From CAIPBY01 sp041671305 (GTDB lineage Bacteria > Patescibacteriota > Patescibacteriia > 2-01-FULL-39-33): DNA of 8,265 nucleotides. Both the position numbers and the translations under genes were made by a program. The notes under the pieces were generated by a model that had not been told where the DNA came from, did not search any database, and saw only the letters and a program-made list of their open reading frames with translations. This document shows, in pieces, positions 1 through 6,965 of the stretch (its first letter is position 1; each line of letters begins with the position of its first letter). Location of the stretch: contig JBAZBX010000029.1 of NCBI GenBank assembly GCA_041671305.1, positions 1 to 8,265 of the forward strand, given 5' to 3'.

Positions 1-1
1 A

Positions 2-739
2 AAATTGAAAGTCGGACAAAAGATATTTTTACAGAAAAATATATGGGGCGAATTAATTCAAAAAGGAGATCAAGTCAATCTAGTTAAGTTCAATTGTTCA
101 GATAAAAAATTATTTTCCCTGGGAGTTACTCCCACGCCTCCATATATTAAGCGTAAGGCCAAGCTAGAGGATTATCAAACCATTTATGCCAAATCTATGG
201 GATCGGTAGCGGCACCCACGGCCGGTTTGCATTTCACCAAAAGGCTGTTGGATAAATTGAAGAAAAAAGGCGTCCAAATAGAATATCTGACTCTTCATGT
301 GGGTATGGGCACTTTCGCTCCGGTCAAATCGGAAAATATTTTGGAACACAAAATGCATAGCGAGCTGGCCATCGTTGACGGTAAAACTGCAGATCGTCTG
401 AACAAATATAAACATGATGGCAAAAGAATTGTGGCCGTCGGCACCACTTCGGTCAGGACCTTGGAGGCTTTGGCCGGTGAAGATAGAAAAATTAAGGCCG
501 GAGAGAAATGGGTGAATATATTTATTTATCCCGGATATAAATTCAAATTTGTGGACAGTATCATTACTAATTTTCATCTTCCCAAATCAACTTTGATGAT
601 GCTGGTTTCTGCCTTCGCTGAGGCTACGGCAGACAAGTCTGCTTCTTCTGGTGTAAATAAAATTAAAAAAGCTTACGCCGAGGCAATCAAAAAAGAATAT
701 CGTTTTTATAGTTTTGGCGATGCCATGATGATAAATTAG
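2..739 (+). CDS. queA: S-adenosylmethionine:tRNA ribosyltransferase-isomerase, 3' part
   Basis: QueA transfers and rearranges the ribose of SAM onto preQ1-modified tRNA to give epoxyqueuosine, in the cytoplasm. Family motifs are clear: SVAAPTAGLHFT (residues 67-78 counting from the TTG at position 5), LHVGMGTFAPVK (98-108), HKMHSE (115-120), VAVGTTSVRTLE (144-154) and the C-terminal IITNFHLPKSTLMMLVSAFA, ending with YRFYSFGDAMMI. The family is about 340-350 residues long, so roughly the first 100 lie before the window. The TTG at position 5 is almost certainly an internal Leu codon, because the frame is open to the window edge. Near the C-terminus the usual SAFAG is interrupted by about ten extra residues (EATADKSASS), which look like an in-frame repeat insertion. 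The stop is TAG. Function is confident; the enzyme is probably still active because the insert sits in a loop between conserved blocks. Confidence 0.95.
   Translation, partial: KLKVGQKIFLQKNIWGELIQKGDQVNLVKFNCSDKKLFSLGVTPTPPYIKRKAKLEDYQTIYAKSMGSVAAPTAGLHFTKRLLDKLKKKGVQIEYLTLHVGMGTFAPVKSENILEHKMHSELAIVDGKTADRLNKYKHDGKRIVAVGTTSVRTLEALAGEDRKIKAGEKWVNIFIYPGYKFKFVDSIITNFHLPKSTLMMLVSAFAEATADKSASSGVNKIKKAYAEAIKKEYRFYSFGDAMMIN
611..652. repeat. Short palindromic repeat inserted in frame in queA
   Basis: This stretch encodes the residues that separate SAFA from the expected next Gly in QueA. It contains GCCT/AGGC (611-614 with 621-624) and the near-palindrome GCAGAC-AA-GTCTGC (629-642). The peptide FAEATADK is one I recall recurring in unrelated Parcubacteria proteins, which suggests a dispersed small repeat. 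The insertion is about 30 bases, a multiple of three, so the frame is kept. Exact ends cannot be set without other copies. Confidence 0.5.
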
Positions 740-805
740 AAATATTAATTTCTCGGCTTGGAAATGCCAAAGATTATTTTTTCACTCGCTCTACGTCGCT
801 AATAA

Positions 806-814
806 TGCTATAAT
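806..814 (+). promoter_or_regulatory. Extended -10 promoter placed for a leaderless transcript
   Basis: TGCTATAAT is a perfect extended -10 (TG at 806-807, TATAAT at 809-814). With the usual spacing the transcript would begin at about 821, the A of the EamA start codon, so the message would have no leader. No good -35 is seen at 16-18 bases; an extended -10 can work without one. There is no Shine-Dalgarno sequence upstream, which agrees with leaderless initiation. Confidence 0.6.
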
Positions 815-820
815 AAATAC

Positions 821-1738
821 ATGCTTTGGTTAATTATTATCGTTATCGCTTATTTTCTCAATGCTAGCGCTACCGCGATAGATAAGTTTTTGCTCTCCAA
901 AAAAATTTCCAATCCGGCGGTGTACGCATTTTTTATCAGCGCCTTGAGCGTTTTGGGAATCGTTCTTATTCCTTTTGGTTTCCATGCAATATCTCTTTGG
1001 CAAATTGTGGTGGCGCTTATAGTCGGCGTGATCTTTACTTTTGCGTATTTGTTCATGTTCAAAGCTTTGGGAGAAAATGAAGCCACCAGGATTACGCCGT
1101 TTATGGGCGGACTGCAACCGATTTTCGTTTTTGTCCTAGCGTGGATTTTTCTGGGAGAGAGTTTGGGTATTTTGGCCATCGTGGCATTTTTTATCCTGGT
1201 TGTCGGAACCATCATCTTATCCAGACAAGGAGGACAAAGCGCCAAAGCACAGAAGATATCCAGAAGGAGTTATGTTTATGCCACTATCGCCACGATTCTT
1301 TTCGCTATTGCCTATACGGCCAGCAAATATGTTTATAATGAGGATGGATTTATCACCGGCTTCGTCTGGACTAGAATCGGAACATTTTTGGGAGCCATGT
1401 TGCTGTTGCTGAGCCACAAGAATTTAACTGATATCATGAGCACTTTGCGGACGCCTAAACGACAAAGTAAAACCGGATTGTTATTTGCCATGGGACAAAC
1501 TGCCGGAGCTTTGAGTTTTGTGCTGGTAAGTTACGCTGTCTCTATTTCCGATAGCGTGGCTATTGTCAATGCTTCCCGAGGCTTGGAATATGTTTTTCTG
1601 TTGTTAATTTTGATAATTTTATCCAAACGATATCCCAAAGTGCTTTCAGAAAAGATGACAGGCAAAATCATTTTTCAGAAAATTATCGCCACGACATTTA
1701 TTATTGTGGGATTAATTATTTTAGCATTTGCTTCATAA
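821..1738 (+). CDS. EamA-family (drug/metabolite transporter superfamily) membrane protein
   Basis: The 305-residue protein has about ten hydrophobic segments in two halves, the usual size and layout of EamA/DMT permeases. Repeat 1 spans roughly residues 1-135, with the typical end ATRITPFMGGLQPIFVFVLA then WIFLGESLG (88-116). A short basic linker (about 136-150) leads to repeat 2, which ends in a hydrophobic helix at the C-terminus. Family members move small metabolites such as amino acids, nucleotide precursors or sugars across the cytoplasmic membrane; the substrate cannot be read here. The ATG is chosen because it lies directly after a strong extended -10 and gives a natural first membrane helix. 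The stop lies 16 bases before the next gene, so the two are probably one transcript, which would tie this transporter to carbohydrate work. Confidence 0.88.
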   Translation: MLWLIIIVIAYFLNASATAIDKFLLSKKISNPAVYAFFISALSVLGIVLIPFGFHAISLWQIVVALIVGVIFTFAYLFMFKALGENEATRITPFMGGLQPIFVFVLAWIFLGESLGILAIVAFFILVVGTIILSRQGGQSAKAQKISRRSYVYATIATILFAIAYTASKYVYNEDGFITGFVWTRIGTFLGAMLLLLSHKNLTDIMSTLRTPKRQSKTGLLFAMGQTAGALSFVLVSYAVSISDSVAIVNASRGLEYVFLLLILIILSKRYPKVLSEKMTGKIIFQKIIATTFIIVGLIILAFAS

Positions 1739-1754
1739 TTTAAATTAAAATAAA

Positions 1755-2762
1755 ATGTATTTTCTAAGACGACACAAAGGTAAGATTATCATACTAGTCA
1801 TAATCATCGCGGTTATCGCTATGATTTATTTCTGGGATTTTTCTCAAGCCAAAGTGAAGTGGGGAGTGACCTTCAACCAGGAATATGCTCAGAATGAATT
1901 GGGATTGGATTGGCAGAAAGCTTATCTGGCCATTTTGGATGATTTGAAAGTGGATCATGTCAGGCTCTCGGCTTATTGGGATCACATAGAACCTATCAAG
2001 GGAACTTATGATTTCAAGGATTTGGATTTTCAAGTTAATGAAGCTTCCAAAAGAAATGTAGGAATTGTTATGGGCGTGGGCAGGAAATTGCCTCGTTGGC
2101 CGGAATGCCATAGCCCGGCTTGGATCAAGGATATGGATATTAAGGATGTACAAAAAGATCAGCTTAGCTACATGTCGGAAGTGATTAAGCGTTATGACGG
2201 AGATAAAAATCTCTTATACTGGCAAGTGGAGAATGAGCCATACTTAAGTTTTTTTGGAGAATGTCCGGAACTGGACAAAGAATTTTTGAAACAAGAAGTG
2301 GCTTTGGTAAAAGAGTTGAGCGACAAACCGATTATGATTACGGATAGCGGAGAATTGAGCACTTGGGTTTCGGCTGCCAAAACAGGAGGAGATATTCTTG
2401 GTACTACTCTTTATCGGGTGGTATACAATGAAAAGTTCGGATATTTCAATTGGTTTTTGCCTCCGTCGTTTTATTATACTAAATCAGCCCTGATCAAGAA
2501 GTTTACGCCGACCAAAAAAGTTATCGTGGCGGAATTGCAGACGGAAGCTTGGCATAAAAAAGGCGAGAACCTCAAAGACATGACTATTGATACAGCCTTT
2601 GAGTCCATGAGTTTGAAACAATTCAAAAATAATATCTCTTTTGCCAAGAAATCTGGATTTGATGAAGTATATCTTTGGGGAGCGGAATGGTGGTATTTGA
2701 TGAAAGAAAATAAATCTTACGACAGTTATTGGAACACGGCCAAGGCTTTGTGGCAGAAATAG
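1755..2762 (+). CDS. Membrane-anchored glycoside hydrolase, clan GH-A type
   Basis: The protein has 335 residues. Residues 1-8 are basic (MYFLRRHK) and are followed by a single hydrophobic helix (about 10-27), so it is likely an uncleaved anchor with the catalytic domain outside. The rest reads as a small TIM-barrel glycosidase of the cellulase/beta-galactosidase superfamily: VRLSAYWDHIEP (69-80) early in the barrel, then YWQVENEP (155-162) with E161 the expected acid/base after strand 4. VIVAELQTEAW (256-266) holds the expected nucleophile E260 at strand 7, and VYLWGAEWWY follows near strand 8. Both catalytic glutamates are therefore present. The exact GH family and substrate cannot be named from sequence alone. 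It follows the EamA gene by 16 bases and is closed by a terminator. Next to flippase and ligase genes, a role in trimming or remodelling a surface glycan is a reasonable inference. No Shine-Dalgarno is seen. Confidence 0.82.
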   Translation: MYFLRRHKGKIIILVIIIAVIAMIYFWDFSQAKVKWGVTFNQEYAQNELGLDWQKAYLAILDDLKVDHVRLSAYWDHIEPIKGTYDFKDLDFQVNEASKRNVGIVMGVGRKLPRWPECHSPAWIKDMDIKDVQKDQLSYMSEVIKRYDGDKNLLYWQVENEPYLSFFGECPELDKEFLKQEVALVKELSDKPIMITDSGELSTWVSAAKTGGDILGTTLYRVVYNEKFGYFNWFLPPSFYYTKSALIKKFTPTKKVIVAELQTEAWHKKGENLKDMTIDTAFESMSLKQFKNNISFAKKSGFDEVYLWGAEWWYLMKENKSYDSYWNTAKALWQK

Positions 2763-2777
2763 ATAATGGGCAGATTT

Positions 2778-2803
2778 AAGCCGCTCCGCGTGGGCGGTTT
2801 TTT
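2778..2803 (+). terminator. Rho-independent terminator after the glycosidase gene
   Basis: AAGCCGC (2778-2784) pairs with GCGGTTT (2794-2800), giving a seven-pair stem with one G-U pair and a nine-base loop. Six Ts at 2798-2803 overlap the 3' arm. It lies 15 bases after the TAG and ends the EamA-glycosidase unit, so the flippase needs its own promoter. Confidence 0.85.
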
Positions 2804-2847
2804 CATTGAAAAAAAGATATAAAAGTGTTAATCTTAAGCCAATAACT

Positions 2848-2853
2848 TATATT
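2848..2853 (+). promoter_or_regulatory. Possible -10 box for the flippase gene
   Basis: TATATT lies 12 bases before the flippase ATG, in the AT-rich gap that follows the terminator. A start near 2860 would leave only about six bases of leader. The matching -35 region is poor (GTGTTA at 2825-2830, three of six), so this rests mainly on position and on the need for a promoter after the terminator. Confidence 0.35.
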
Positions 2854-2865
2854 AATTAATTTCTT

Positions 2866-4284
2866 ATGTCACTCGCTTTTAATGTCGCCAAAAACACCAT
2901 TTATCAGATTTTGGGCAAAGCTTTGGGAACTGTCTTGGGCTTGGTAACCATAGGACTTATGACTCGTTATTTGGGTCAGACCGGTTTTGGCTATTACACG
3001 ACCATTATTTCGTTTTTGCAATTTTTCGGCGTGGTCATTGATTTCGGTTTGCAGATGACGACCGCTCAAATGCTGGCTCGTCCGGGAGCGGATGAGAATA
3101 AGATTTTTGGCAGTATTGTGACTATCCGACTTATCTCGGCAGCTGTGTTTATGGGTTTGGCGGCGGCAGTGGTTTGGCTTTTGCCTTATCCGGAAATTAT
3201 CAAAATGGGTGTTACCCTCACCAGTTTGTCTTTTTTCTTTATCTCCTTGCAATCGGTTTTCATTTCTGTCTTTCAGAAAAACATGAAGATGTCGGTGGTG
3301 GCCTGGGCGGAAATCTGGGGACGTGTGGCTCTGCTGGCCGGTGTTTGGATTTTTGTCATCACCTCGCGCGGTATTCTCTATATCATGCTAGCTATTGTGC
3401 TGGGCAGTTTGATTAATTTTTTGTATTTGTATGTTAAATCCAGAGAATACCTTCGACCGAAATTTAGTTATGACAAGAAATTATGGAAAGAAATTTGGAC
3501 TATTTCCTGGCCGCTCGCAGTGACCATCTCTTTGTCGCTCATTTATTTCCGAGCTGACACGGTCGTGATGTCATTTGTCAGACCACAGAATGAAGTGGGA
3601 ATCTATGGCGCGGCGTACAAGGTAATTGAAATACTGACCCAATTCCCTTACCTGTTTTTGGGTTTACTCTTGCCAGTATTTACTTCTTTGTTGGTAGTCA
3701 GTTTGGAATCTTTTAAAAAGGTTTTTCAGAAGACTTTTGATTTTATGGCCATTATCACTTTCCCCATGGTACTCGGCACTGTCGCTGTGGGAGACAAAAT
3801 CATGGATTTTGTGGCTGGCAAGGAATTTTTGGTCTCCGGTGATTTGCTCAAAATTTTAATTTTGGCCGTGGGCACAATTTATTTTGGCGCTTTCTTCGGC
3901 TACGGCGTAGTGGCTTGCGGTCTGCAGAAAAAGATGATCAAGTTTTATATTTTTGACGCGATTTTTTCTCTGACCTGCTATTTGATTTTTATTCCGCAGT
4001 ATTCATATTGGGCGGCAGCGACCCTTACCGTCATTTCCGAATTACTTATCACTATTCCGGCTTTATTTATTCTGCGCAAGCATATAGGCATGCATTTCAA
4101 ATTCAATATCTTTTTGAAATCTTTGTTGGCGAGTTTGATTATGCTCGGTGTTTTACTTTTGCTTTCCAGCCAGAACCTGGCTACATTAATTATCATTGGA
4201 ATTATAATTTATTTCAGCGCCCTGTATCTGATGCGGGGGATTGATAAGAGTACGGTTATGGAAATTATGAAATATAAAGGGTAG
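2866..4284 (+). CDS. Wzx-like flippase (polysaccharide biosynthesis protein, MOP superfamily)
   Basis: At 472 residues with about 12-14 hydrophobic segments along its whole length, this matches the size and layout of lipid-linked oligosaccharide flippases. The N-terminus (NTIYQILGKALGTVLGLVTI, then GLMTRYLGQTGFGYYTT) is a typical RfbX/Wzx start, with a charged amphipathic beginning and the conserved YLG..GFG..Y element. Such proteins turn undecaprenyl-linked glycan units across the cytoplasmic membrane. The same superfamily holds MATE efflux pumps and MurJ, but length and N-terminal motif favour the polysaccharide group. Neighbours support this: an O-antigen ligase-family gene follows, separated by a repeat. 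No Shine-Dalgarno is present before the ATG. The stop is TAG. The glycan handled is unknown; no glycosyltransferase genes lie in the window, so the rest of the pathway must be elsewhere. Confidence 0.88.
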   Translation: MSLAFNVAKNTIYQILGKALGTVLGLVTIGLMTRYLGQTGFGYYTTIISFLQFFGVVIDFGLQMTTAQMLARPGADENKIFGSIVTIRLISAAVFMGLAAAVVWLLPYPEIIKMGVTLTSLSFFFISLQSVFISVFQKNMKMSVVAWAEIWGRVALLAGVWIFVITSRGILYIMLAIVLGSLINFLYLYVKSREYLRPKFSYDKKLWKEIWTISWPLAVTISLSLIYFRADTVVMSFVRPQNEVGIYGAAYKVIEILTQFPYLFLGLLLPVFTSLLVVSLESFKKVFQKTFDFMAIITFPMVLGTVAVGDKIMDFVAGKEFLVSGDLLKILILAVGTIYFGAFFGYGVVACGLQKKMIKFYIFDAIFSLTCYLIFIPQYSYWAAATLTVISELLITIPALFILRKHIGMHFKFNIFLKSLLASLIMLGVLLLLSSQNLATLIIIGIIIYFSALYLMRGIDKSTVMEIMKYKG

Positions 4285-4305
4285 AATTTTTAATTTTTAA
4301 TTTTT
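4285..4305 (+). repeat. Three tandem copies of AATTTTT
   Basis: Directly after the flippase stop come three exact head-to-tail copies of the heptamer AATTTTT, followed by AAATAATGAG. The run may help end transcription, but no stem comes before it. It borders the palindromic repeat at 4318-4405. Confidence 0.75.
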
Positions 4306-4317
4306 AAATAATGAGCT

Positions 4318-4405
4318 GTCATCCCGAGGGAGGTTGTAATCAACCGACCGTGGGGATCCCGCGGGATTGCCACGCTACGCCGATTACGGCTACGCTCGCA
4401 ATGAC
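4318..4405. repeat. MITE-like/REP-like palindromic intergenic repeat
   Basis: An 88-base GC-rich unit sits in an AT-rich gap. Its ends are inverted (GTCAT at 4318-4322, ATGAC at 4401-4405; beyond these the ends are similar as GTCATCCCGAG and, reversed, GTCATTGCGAG). Inside are three further palindromes: GGTTG-TAAT-CAACC (4332-4345), the perfect 12-base ATCCCGCGGGAT (4356-4367) and GCCG-ATTA-CGGC (4379-4390). TACGC flanks the last as a direct repeat (4376-4380, 4391-4395). The GTCATTGCGAG...GCAATCCC pattern is one I recall from dispersed repeats in several bacterial groups, including candidate phyla. No transposase is encoded, so if mobile it would depend on an enzyme elsewhere. Confidence 0.7.
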
Positions 4406-4415
4406 ATTTTAAAAT

Positions 4416-5681
4416 ATGTATATCTTAATTATAATTTTAGCCCTAGCCTTTGCGATCGTCTCTTGGAAGCGTCCTTTGTGGGGCGCATATATTATTGCTG
4501 CCGGATTGCCCAGCTTCCTATTGCGCTACAAAATTTTGGGAATTCCCATGACCATGCTGGAAACCATGGTGCTGGTTTTGTTTTTAATTTGCCTGGTGAG
4601 GCGACAAATTGATTTCAAAAAAGTATTTGCGAATCCGTTGTTCTGGCCGATGATGGCAATATTATTTGTGGCCACGATTTCGGTTTGGGCTTCCCCGGAC
4701 AGGGTTGGGGGATTAGGCATCTGGAAGGCCTATTTTGTGGAACCCATGCTTTTCGTGGCAATTTTGGCCTCACAGATACGTTCTAGAAAGGCCTTGGAAG
4801 GCCTATTTTGGGCTTTGGGGGCGTCAATTATTTATCTAGCCATAATTGGACTTTTCCAACAATTCACTGCCTGGAATATGCCACAGGCCTTCTTGAAGGC
4901 CGATGGAGGGGTAGATCGCATCGTGTCCATCCTCAATTATCCCAACGCTCTGGGGCTGTACTGCGGGCCCATCATAATTTTGTATCTGGGCTGGCTGTTT
5001 GCGGGCGGTAAAAAAGCTTGGGAAGTGGTGGGAAAATTATTGGTACTGGCGTTGGGAGCAGTAACTATTCTCTTGGCTCACTCGTATGGCGCAATTATTT
5101 CCGTGGCTGTGGTCTCCTGGGTAATGGGATTGGTGTACCGCAAGACGAGGATGTATGTAGTGGGTCTCACGGTGCTAGCCGGACTCGCTTGGTTGTTCTC
5201 CGGAGATTTGAGAAGTCTTATCATGGCGAAATTATTTGCCAAAGATTATTCTTTATTTGTGAGAAGTTTGATTTGGAAAGAGACTTGGGAGATGCTCAAA
5301 GATAATTGGTTCTGGGGCGCCGGCTTGGACGGTTACTCGCTGAAGATTTTGCCTTATCATCTCAAAACGTTTGAAGTTTTTCCTTACCCTCATAACATTT
5401 TATTTAATTTCTGGAGCGAGTTGGGAATTTTGGGCGTCTTGGCTTTTGTTTTTCTGTTTGTAAAGTATGTTTGGCTCAATGCGGTTAATTTTTTCAAAGG
5501 ATATGGCAGTAAAATTCTGAGTTTTACTTTTGTGGCGATAATTATACAGATGATTATTCATGGATTGGTTGATGTGCCGTATTTCAAAAATGATTTGTCT
5601 ATGCTATTTTGGATAATTATGGTTATGGCGGTGATAAATAGAGGAATTGTTTGGAATAGTAAGGAAGAATTAACCAAGTAA
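4416..5681 (+). CDS. O-antigen ligase / polymerase family membrane protein
   Basis: The 421-residue protein has about 11-12 hydrophobic segments and a larger outer loop towards the C-terminus, as in the Wzy_C/WaaL family (PF04932). The family region is recognisable: VRSLIWKETWEMLKDNWFWG (282-301) followed by AGLDGYS, then FPYPHNILFNFWSELGILG (322-340). Its H326 in the YPHN motif matches the conserved His of the outer loop. The late HGLVDVPYFKNDLSMLFW (382-399) is also typical. Family members join or polymerise undecaprenyl-linked glycans on the outer face of the cytoplasmic membrane, or glycosylate proteins; which of these applies cannot be told. The Patescibacteria assignment makes classical lipid A ligation doubtful. 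The ATG lies only ten bases after a palindromic repeat and has no Shine-Dalgarno. Only three bases separate its stop from the next start, indicating one transcript. Confidence 0.85.
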   Translation: MYILIIILALAFAIVSWKRPLWGAYIIAAGLPSFLLRYKILGIPMTMLETMVLVLFLICLVRRQIDFKKVFANPLFWPMMAILFVATISVWASPDRVGGLGIWKAYFVEPMLFVAILASQIRSRKALEGLFWALGASIIYLAIIGLFQQFTAWNMPQAFLKADGGVDRIVSILNYPNALGLYCGPIIILYLGWLFAGGKKAWEVVGKLLVLALGAVTILLAHSYGAIISVAVVSWVMGLVYRKTRMYVVGLTVLAGLAWLFSGDLRSLIMAKLFAKDYSLFVRSLIWKETWEMLKDNWFWGAGLDGYSLKILPYHLKTFEVFPYPHNILFNFWSELGILGVLAFVFLFVKYVWLNAVNFFKGYGSKILSFTFVAIIIQMIIHGLVDVPYFKNDLSMLFWIIMVMAVINRGIVWNSKEELTK

Positions 5682-5684
5682 TTT

Positions 5685-6044
5685 ATGAAAATATATTTTT
5701 GCCATTCAATGGATATGGATTATCAGAAGGAATTGTATGAGCCGATAAAAAATAGTAAGATATATGATCTCCACGAAATTATTTTGTCTCACGATGAGCC
5801 AAACGAGGTGATTAATTCCAAGGAGATAATAAAAGGTTGCAGTTTGGTGGTGGCTGAGGTATCATATCCTTCAGTTGAGGTGGAAAATGAATTGGCTTGG
5901 GCAGGTGAATACGGTGTTCCCATAATTTGTATCCATAAAAAAGGCACGGAGGTTTCCGCTTCCTTGAGTGCAGTGGCAAAAATGATTTTGGAATATGAAA
6001 ATTTTGGCGATTTGATAAAGCAGTCGTCTAAGTATTTAAAATAA
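5685..6044 (+). CDS. Nucleoside 2-deoxyribosyltransferase-like / Rcl-like small protein
   Basis: At 119 residues this is a short Rossmann-like protein. MKIYFCHSMD starts strand 1. SLVVAEVSYPSVEVENELAW (53-72) followed by AGEYGVPIICIHKKG matches the nucleoside deoxyribosyltransferase/Rcl pattern, in which a Glu in the s.g...E..A element is the catalytic residue (here probably E69). Members cleave or exchange the N-glycosidic bond of (deoxy)nucleosides or nucleoside monophosphates in the cytoplasm. It is a little shorter than many family members (about 140-170), and the usual G before the Glu is replaced by VEVEN, so exact activity is uncertain. It follows the ligase by three bases, so it is co-transcribed with a glycan gene; whether that is functional is unclear. 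No Shine-Dalgarno (AAGGAAG at 5661-5667 is 18 bases too far upstream). Confidence 0.7.
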   Translation: MKIYFCHSMDMDYQKELYEPIKNSKIYDLHEIILSHDEPNEVINSKEIIKGCSLVVAEVSYPSVEVENELAWAGEYGVPIICIHKKGTEVSASLSAVAKMILEYENFGDLIKQSSKYLK

Positions 6045-6048
6045 ATTT

Positions 6049-6137
6049 GGAGAGGTGTCTGAGTTGGTTGAAGGTACCGCTCTCGAAAAGCGGCAGGGGT
6101 TCATAGCCCCTCGAGGGTTCGAATCCCTCCCTCTCCG
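6049..6137 (+). tRNA. tRNA-Ser (anticodon CGA)
   Basis: The acceptor arm GGAGAGG (6049-6055) pairs with CCTCTCC (6130-6136), with G6137 as discriminator. The anticodon stem CCGCT/AGCGG (6077-6081, 6089-6093) encloses loop CTCGAAA with anticodon CGA at 6084-6086, reading UCG. A long variable arm (AGGGG 6095-6099 with CCCCT 6107-6111) is the class II mark of serine tRNA. The T arm is GAGGG-TTCGAAT-CCCTC (6113-6129). CCA is not encoded. The gene starts four bases after the preceding stop codon. A weak promoter (TTGATA 6012-6017, TAAAAT 6037-6042, spacer 19) overlaps the end of that gene; otherwise the tRNA is cut from the longer transcript. Confidence 0.97.
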
Positions 6138-6153
6138 AAAATAAAATAATTTT

Positions 6154-6939
6154 ATGGAACAATATCTGGAATTTGCAAAAAATTTGGCAAAAGAAGCAGA
6201 AGAAATAGCCCTAAGGTATTTTGGTTTTGAAGTTGAAAATACATGGAAAGAAGATAATACTCCGCTAGTAAAGGCAGACATAGAAATTAATGATTTAGTT
6301 ATAAAAAAAATAAATGAAACTTATCCTGAACATAGTATTTATGGAGAAGAAAAAAGTGATAGGAAGGAAAATTCAAAATTTATCTGGGTTTGCGACCCGA
6401 TAGACGGAACAATGGCCTTCTCTTGTGGTTTACCAATGTTTGTTTTTTCTATTGCTTTAGTTGACCAATCAAATGGTTTGCCTATTTTAGGGTTAATAAA
6501 TGATCCAATAATGAAAAATATGTATTGGGCTTATAAAGGCAATGGAGCATATAGAAATGATAAAAGAATATTAGTTTCCCAAAATACTACATTTTTAAAT
6601 ACTTATTCTCTTACAGGGGCTTCGGGGAAAGATGTCGGTTTTTCAAACCTACCAGTTCATAAATTATTAGGCGACAAAGGATCAAGAGTAATGAAATTTC
6701 CTTCTTTTATTTATGGCGCTATTCAAGTAGCTAACGGCAAGTTTGTTGGAGGCGCATTCTATGGTAAATATGCTCACGATATAGCCGCATTAAAAATTAT
6801 TACTGAGGAGGCTGGGGGAAAGGTTACTGATTTAAACGGAAAAGAGAGAAGATATGACGAAAACGGTCTTGGTTGCATTGTTTCTAATGGAGTATTACAT
6901 AAAGATTTATTAGAAATTGTTCAGTCTGGTAAATTATAA
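6154..6939 (+). CDS. Inositol monophosphatase-family phosphatase
   Basis: The protein has 261 residues, the normal family size. Metal-binding motifs are complete: GEE (64-66), DPIDGT (81-86) and the C-terminal HDIAALKIITEEAGG (208-222) with D209. K40-A-D42 matches the upstream conserved Asp region. Enzymes of this family are Mg2+-dependent, Li+-sensitive phosphatases acting on inositol phosphate, histidinol phosphate, 3'-phosphoadenosine nucleotides or fructose-1,6-bisphosphate. The residues that set specificity are not diagnostic by eye, so no gene symbol is given. The ATG is 16 bases after the tRNA and has no Shine-Dalgarno. Base composition falls sharply here compared with the glycan genes, and A-ending codons become common, so it may have a different origin from the genes left of the tRNA. 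Confidence 0.88.
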   Translation: MEQYLEFAKNLAKEAEEIALRYFGFEVENTWKEDNTPLVKADIEINDLVIKKINETYPEHSIYGEEKSDRKENSKFIWVCDPIDGTMAFSCGLPMFVFSIALVDQSNGLPILGLINDPIMKNMYWAYKGNGAYRNDKRILVSQNTTFLNTYSLTGASGKDVGFSNLPVHKLLGDKGSRVMKFPSFIYGAIQVANGKFVGGAFYGKYAHDIAALKIITEEAGGKVTDLNGKERRYDENGLGCIVSNGVLHKDLLEIVQSGKL

Positions 6940-6965
6940 GTATTCAAAATAATTTGTCGCCAAGG

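Noticed and set aside
164..577. Minus-strand frame of 137 codons opposite queA
   Set aside because: It lies wholly within a gene with many conserved QueA motifs, and its own translation shows no recognisable motifs.
5..739. Complete queA gene starting with TTG at position 5
   Set aside because: The frame is open to the window edge and the N-terminal ~100 residues of the family are missing, so the gene is cut by the window and not short.
757..782. Terminator after queA (TTGG-AAATG-CCAA followed by T-rich sequence)
   Set aside because: Only four pairs form and the T run comes several bases later, so it is too weak to list as a feature.
850..1245. Minus-strand frames of 95 and 131 codons opposite the EamA gene
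   Set aside because: They are shadows of a well-supported membrane protein gene; composition mirrors the opposite strand and no start signal is seen.
4367..4396. Promoter for the ligase gene within the repeat (TTGCCA 4367-4372, TACGCT 4391-4396)
   Set aside because: The -35 matches five of six but the -10 only three of six, and both fall in repeat palindromes, so chance is likely.
4318..4405. CRISPR repeat unit
   Set aside because: There is only one copy, with several different internal palindromes and no regular spacers.
4367..4612. Plus-strand frame of 81 codons starting inside the palindromic repeat
   Set aside because: Most of it overlaps the O-antigen ligase gene in another frame, and the start comes from repeat DNA.
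6036..6281. Minus-strand reading frame of 81 codons across the tRNA, containing GRDSNPR
   Set aside because: This peptide is the usual false translation of the antisense of a tRNA T arm; the frame overlaps tRNA-Ser and the phosphatase gene.
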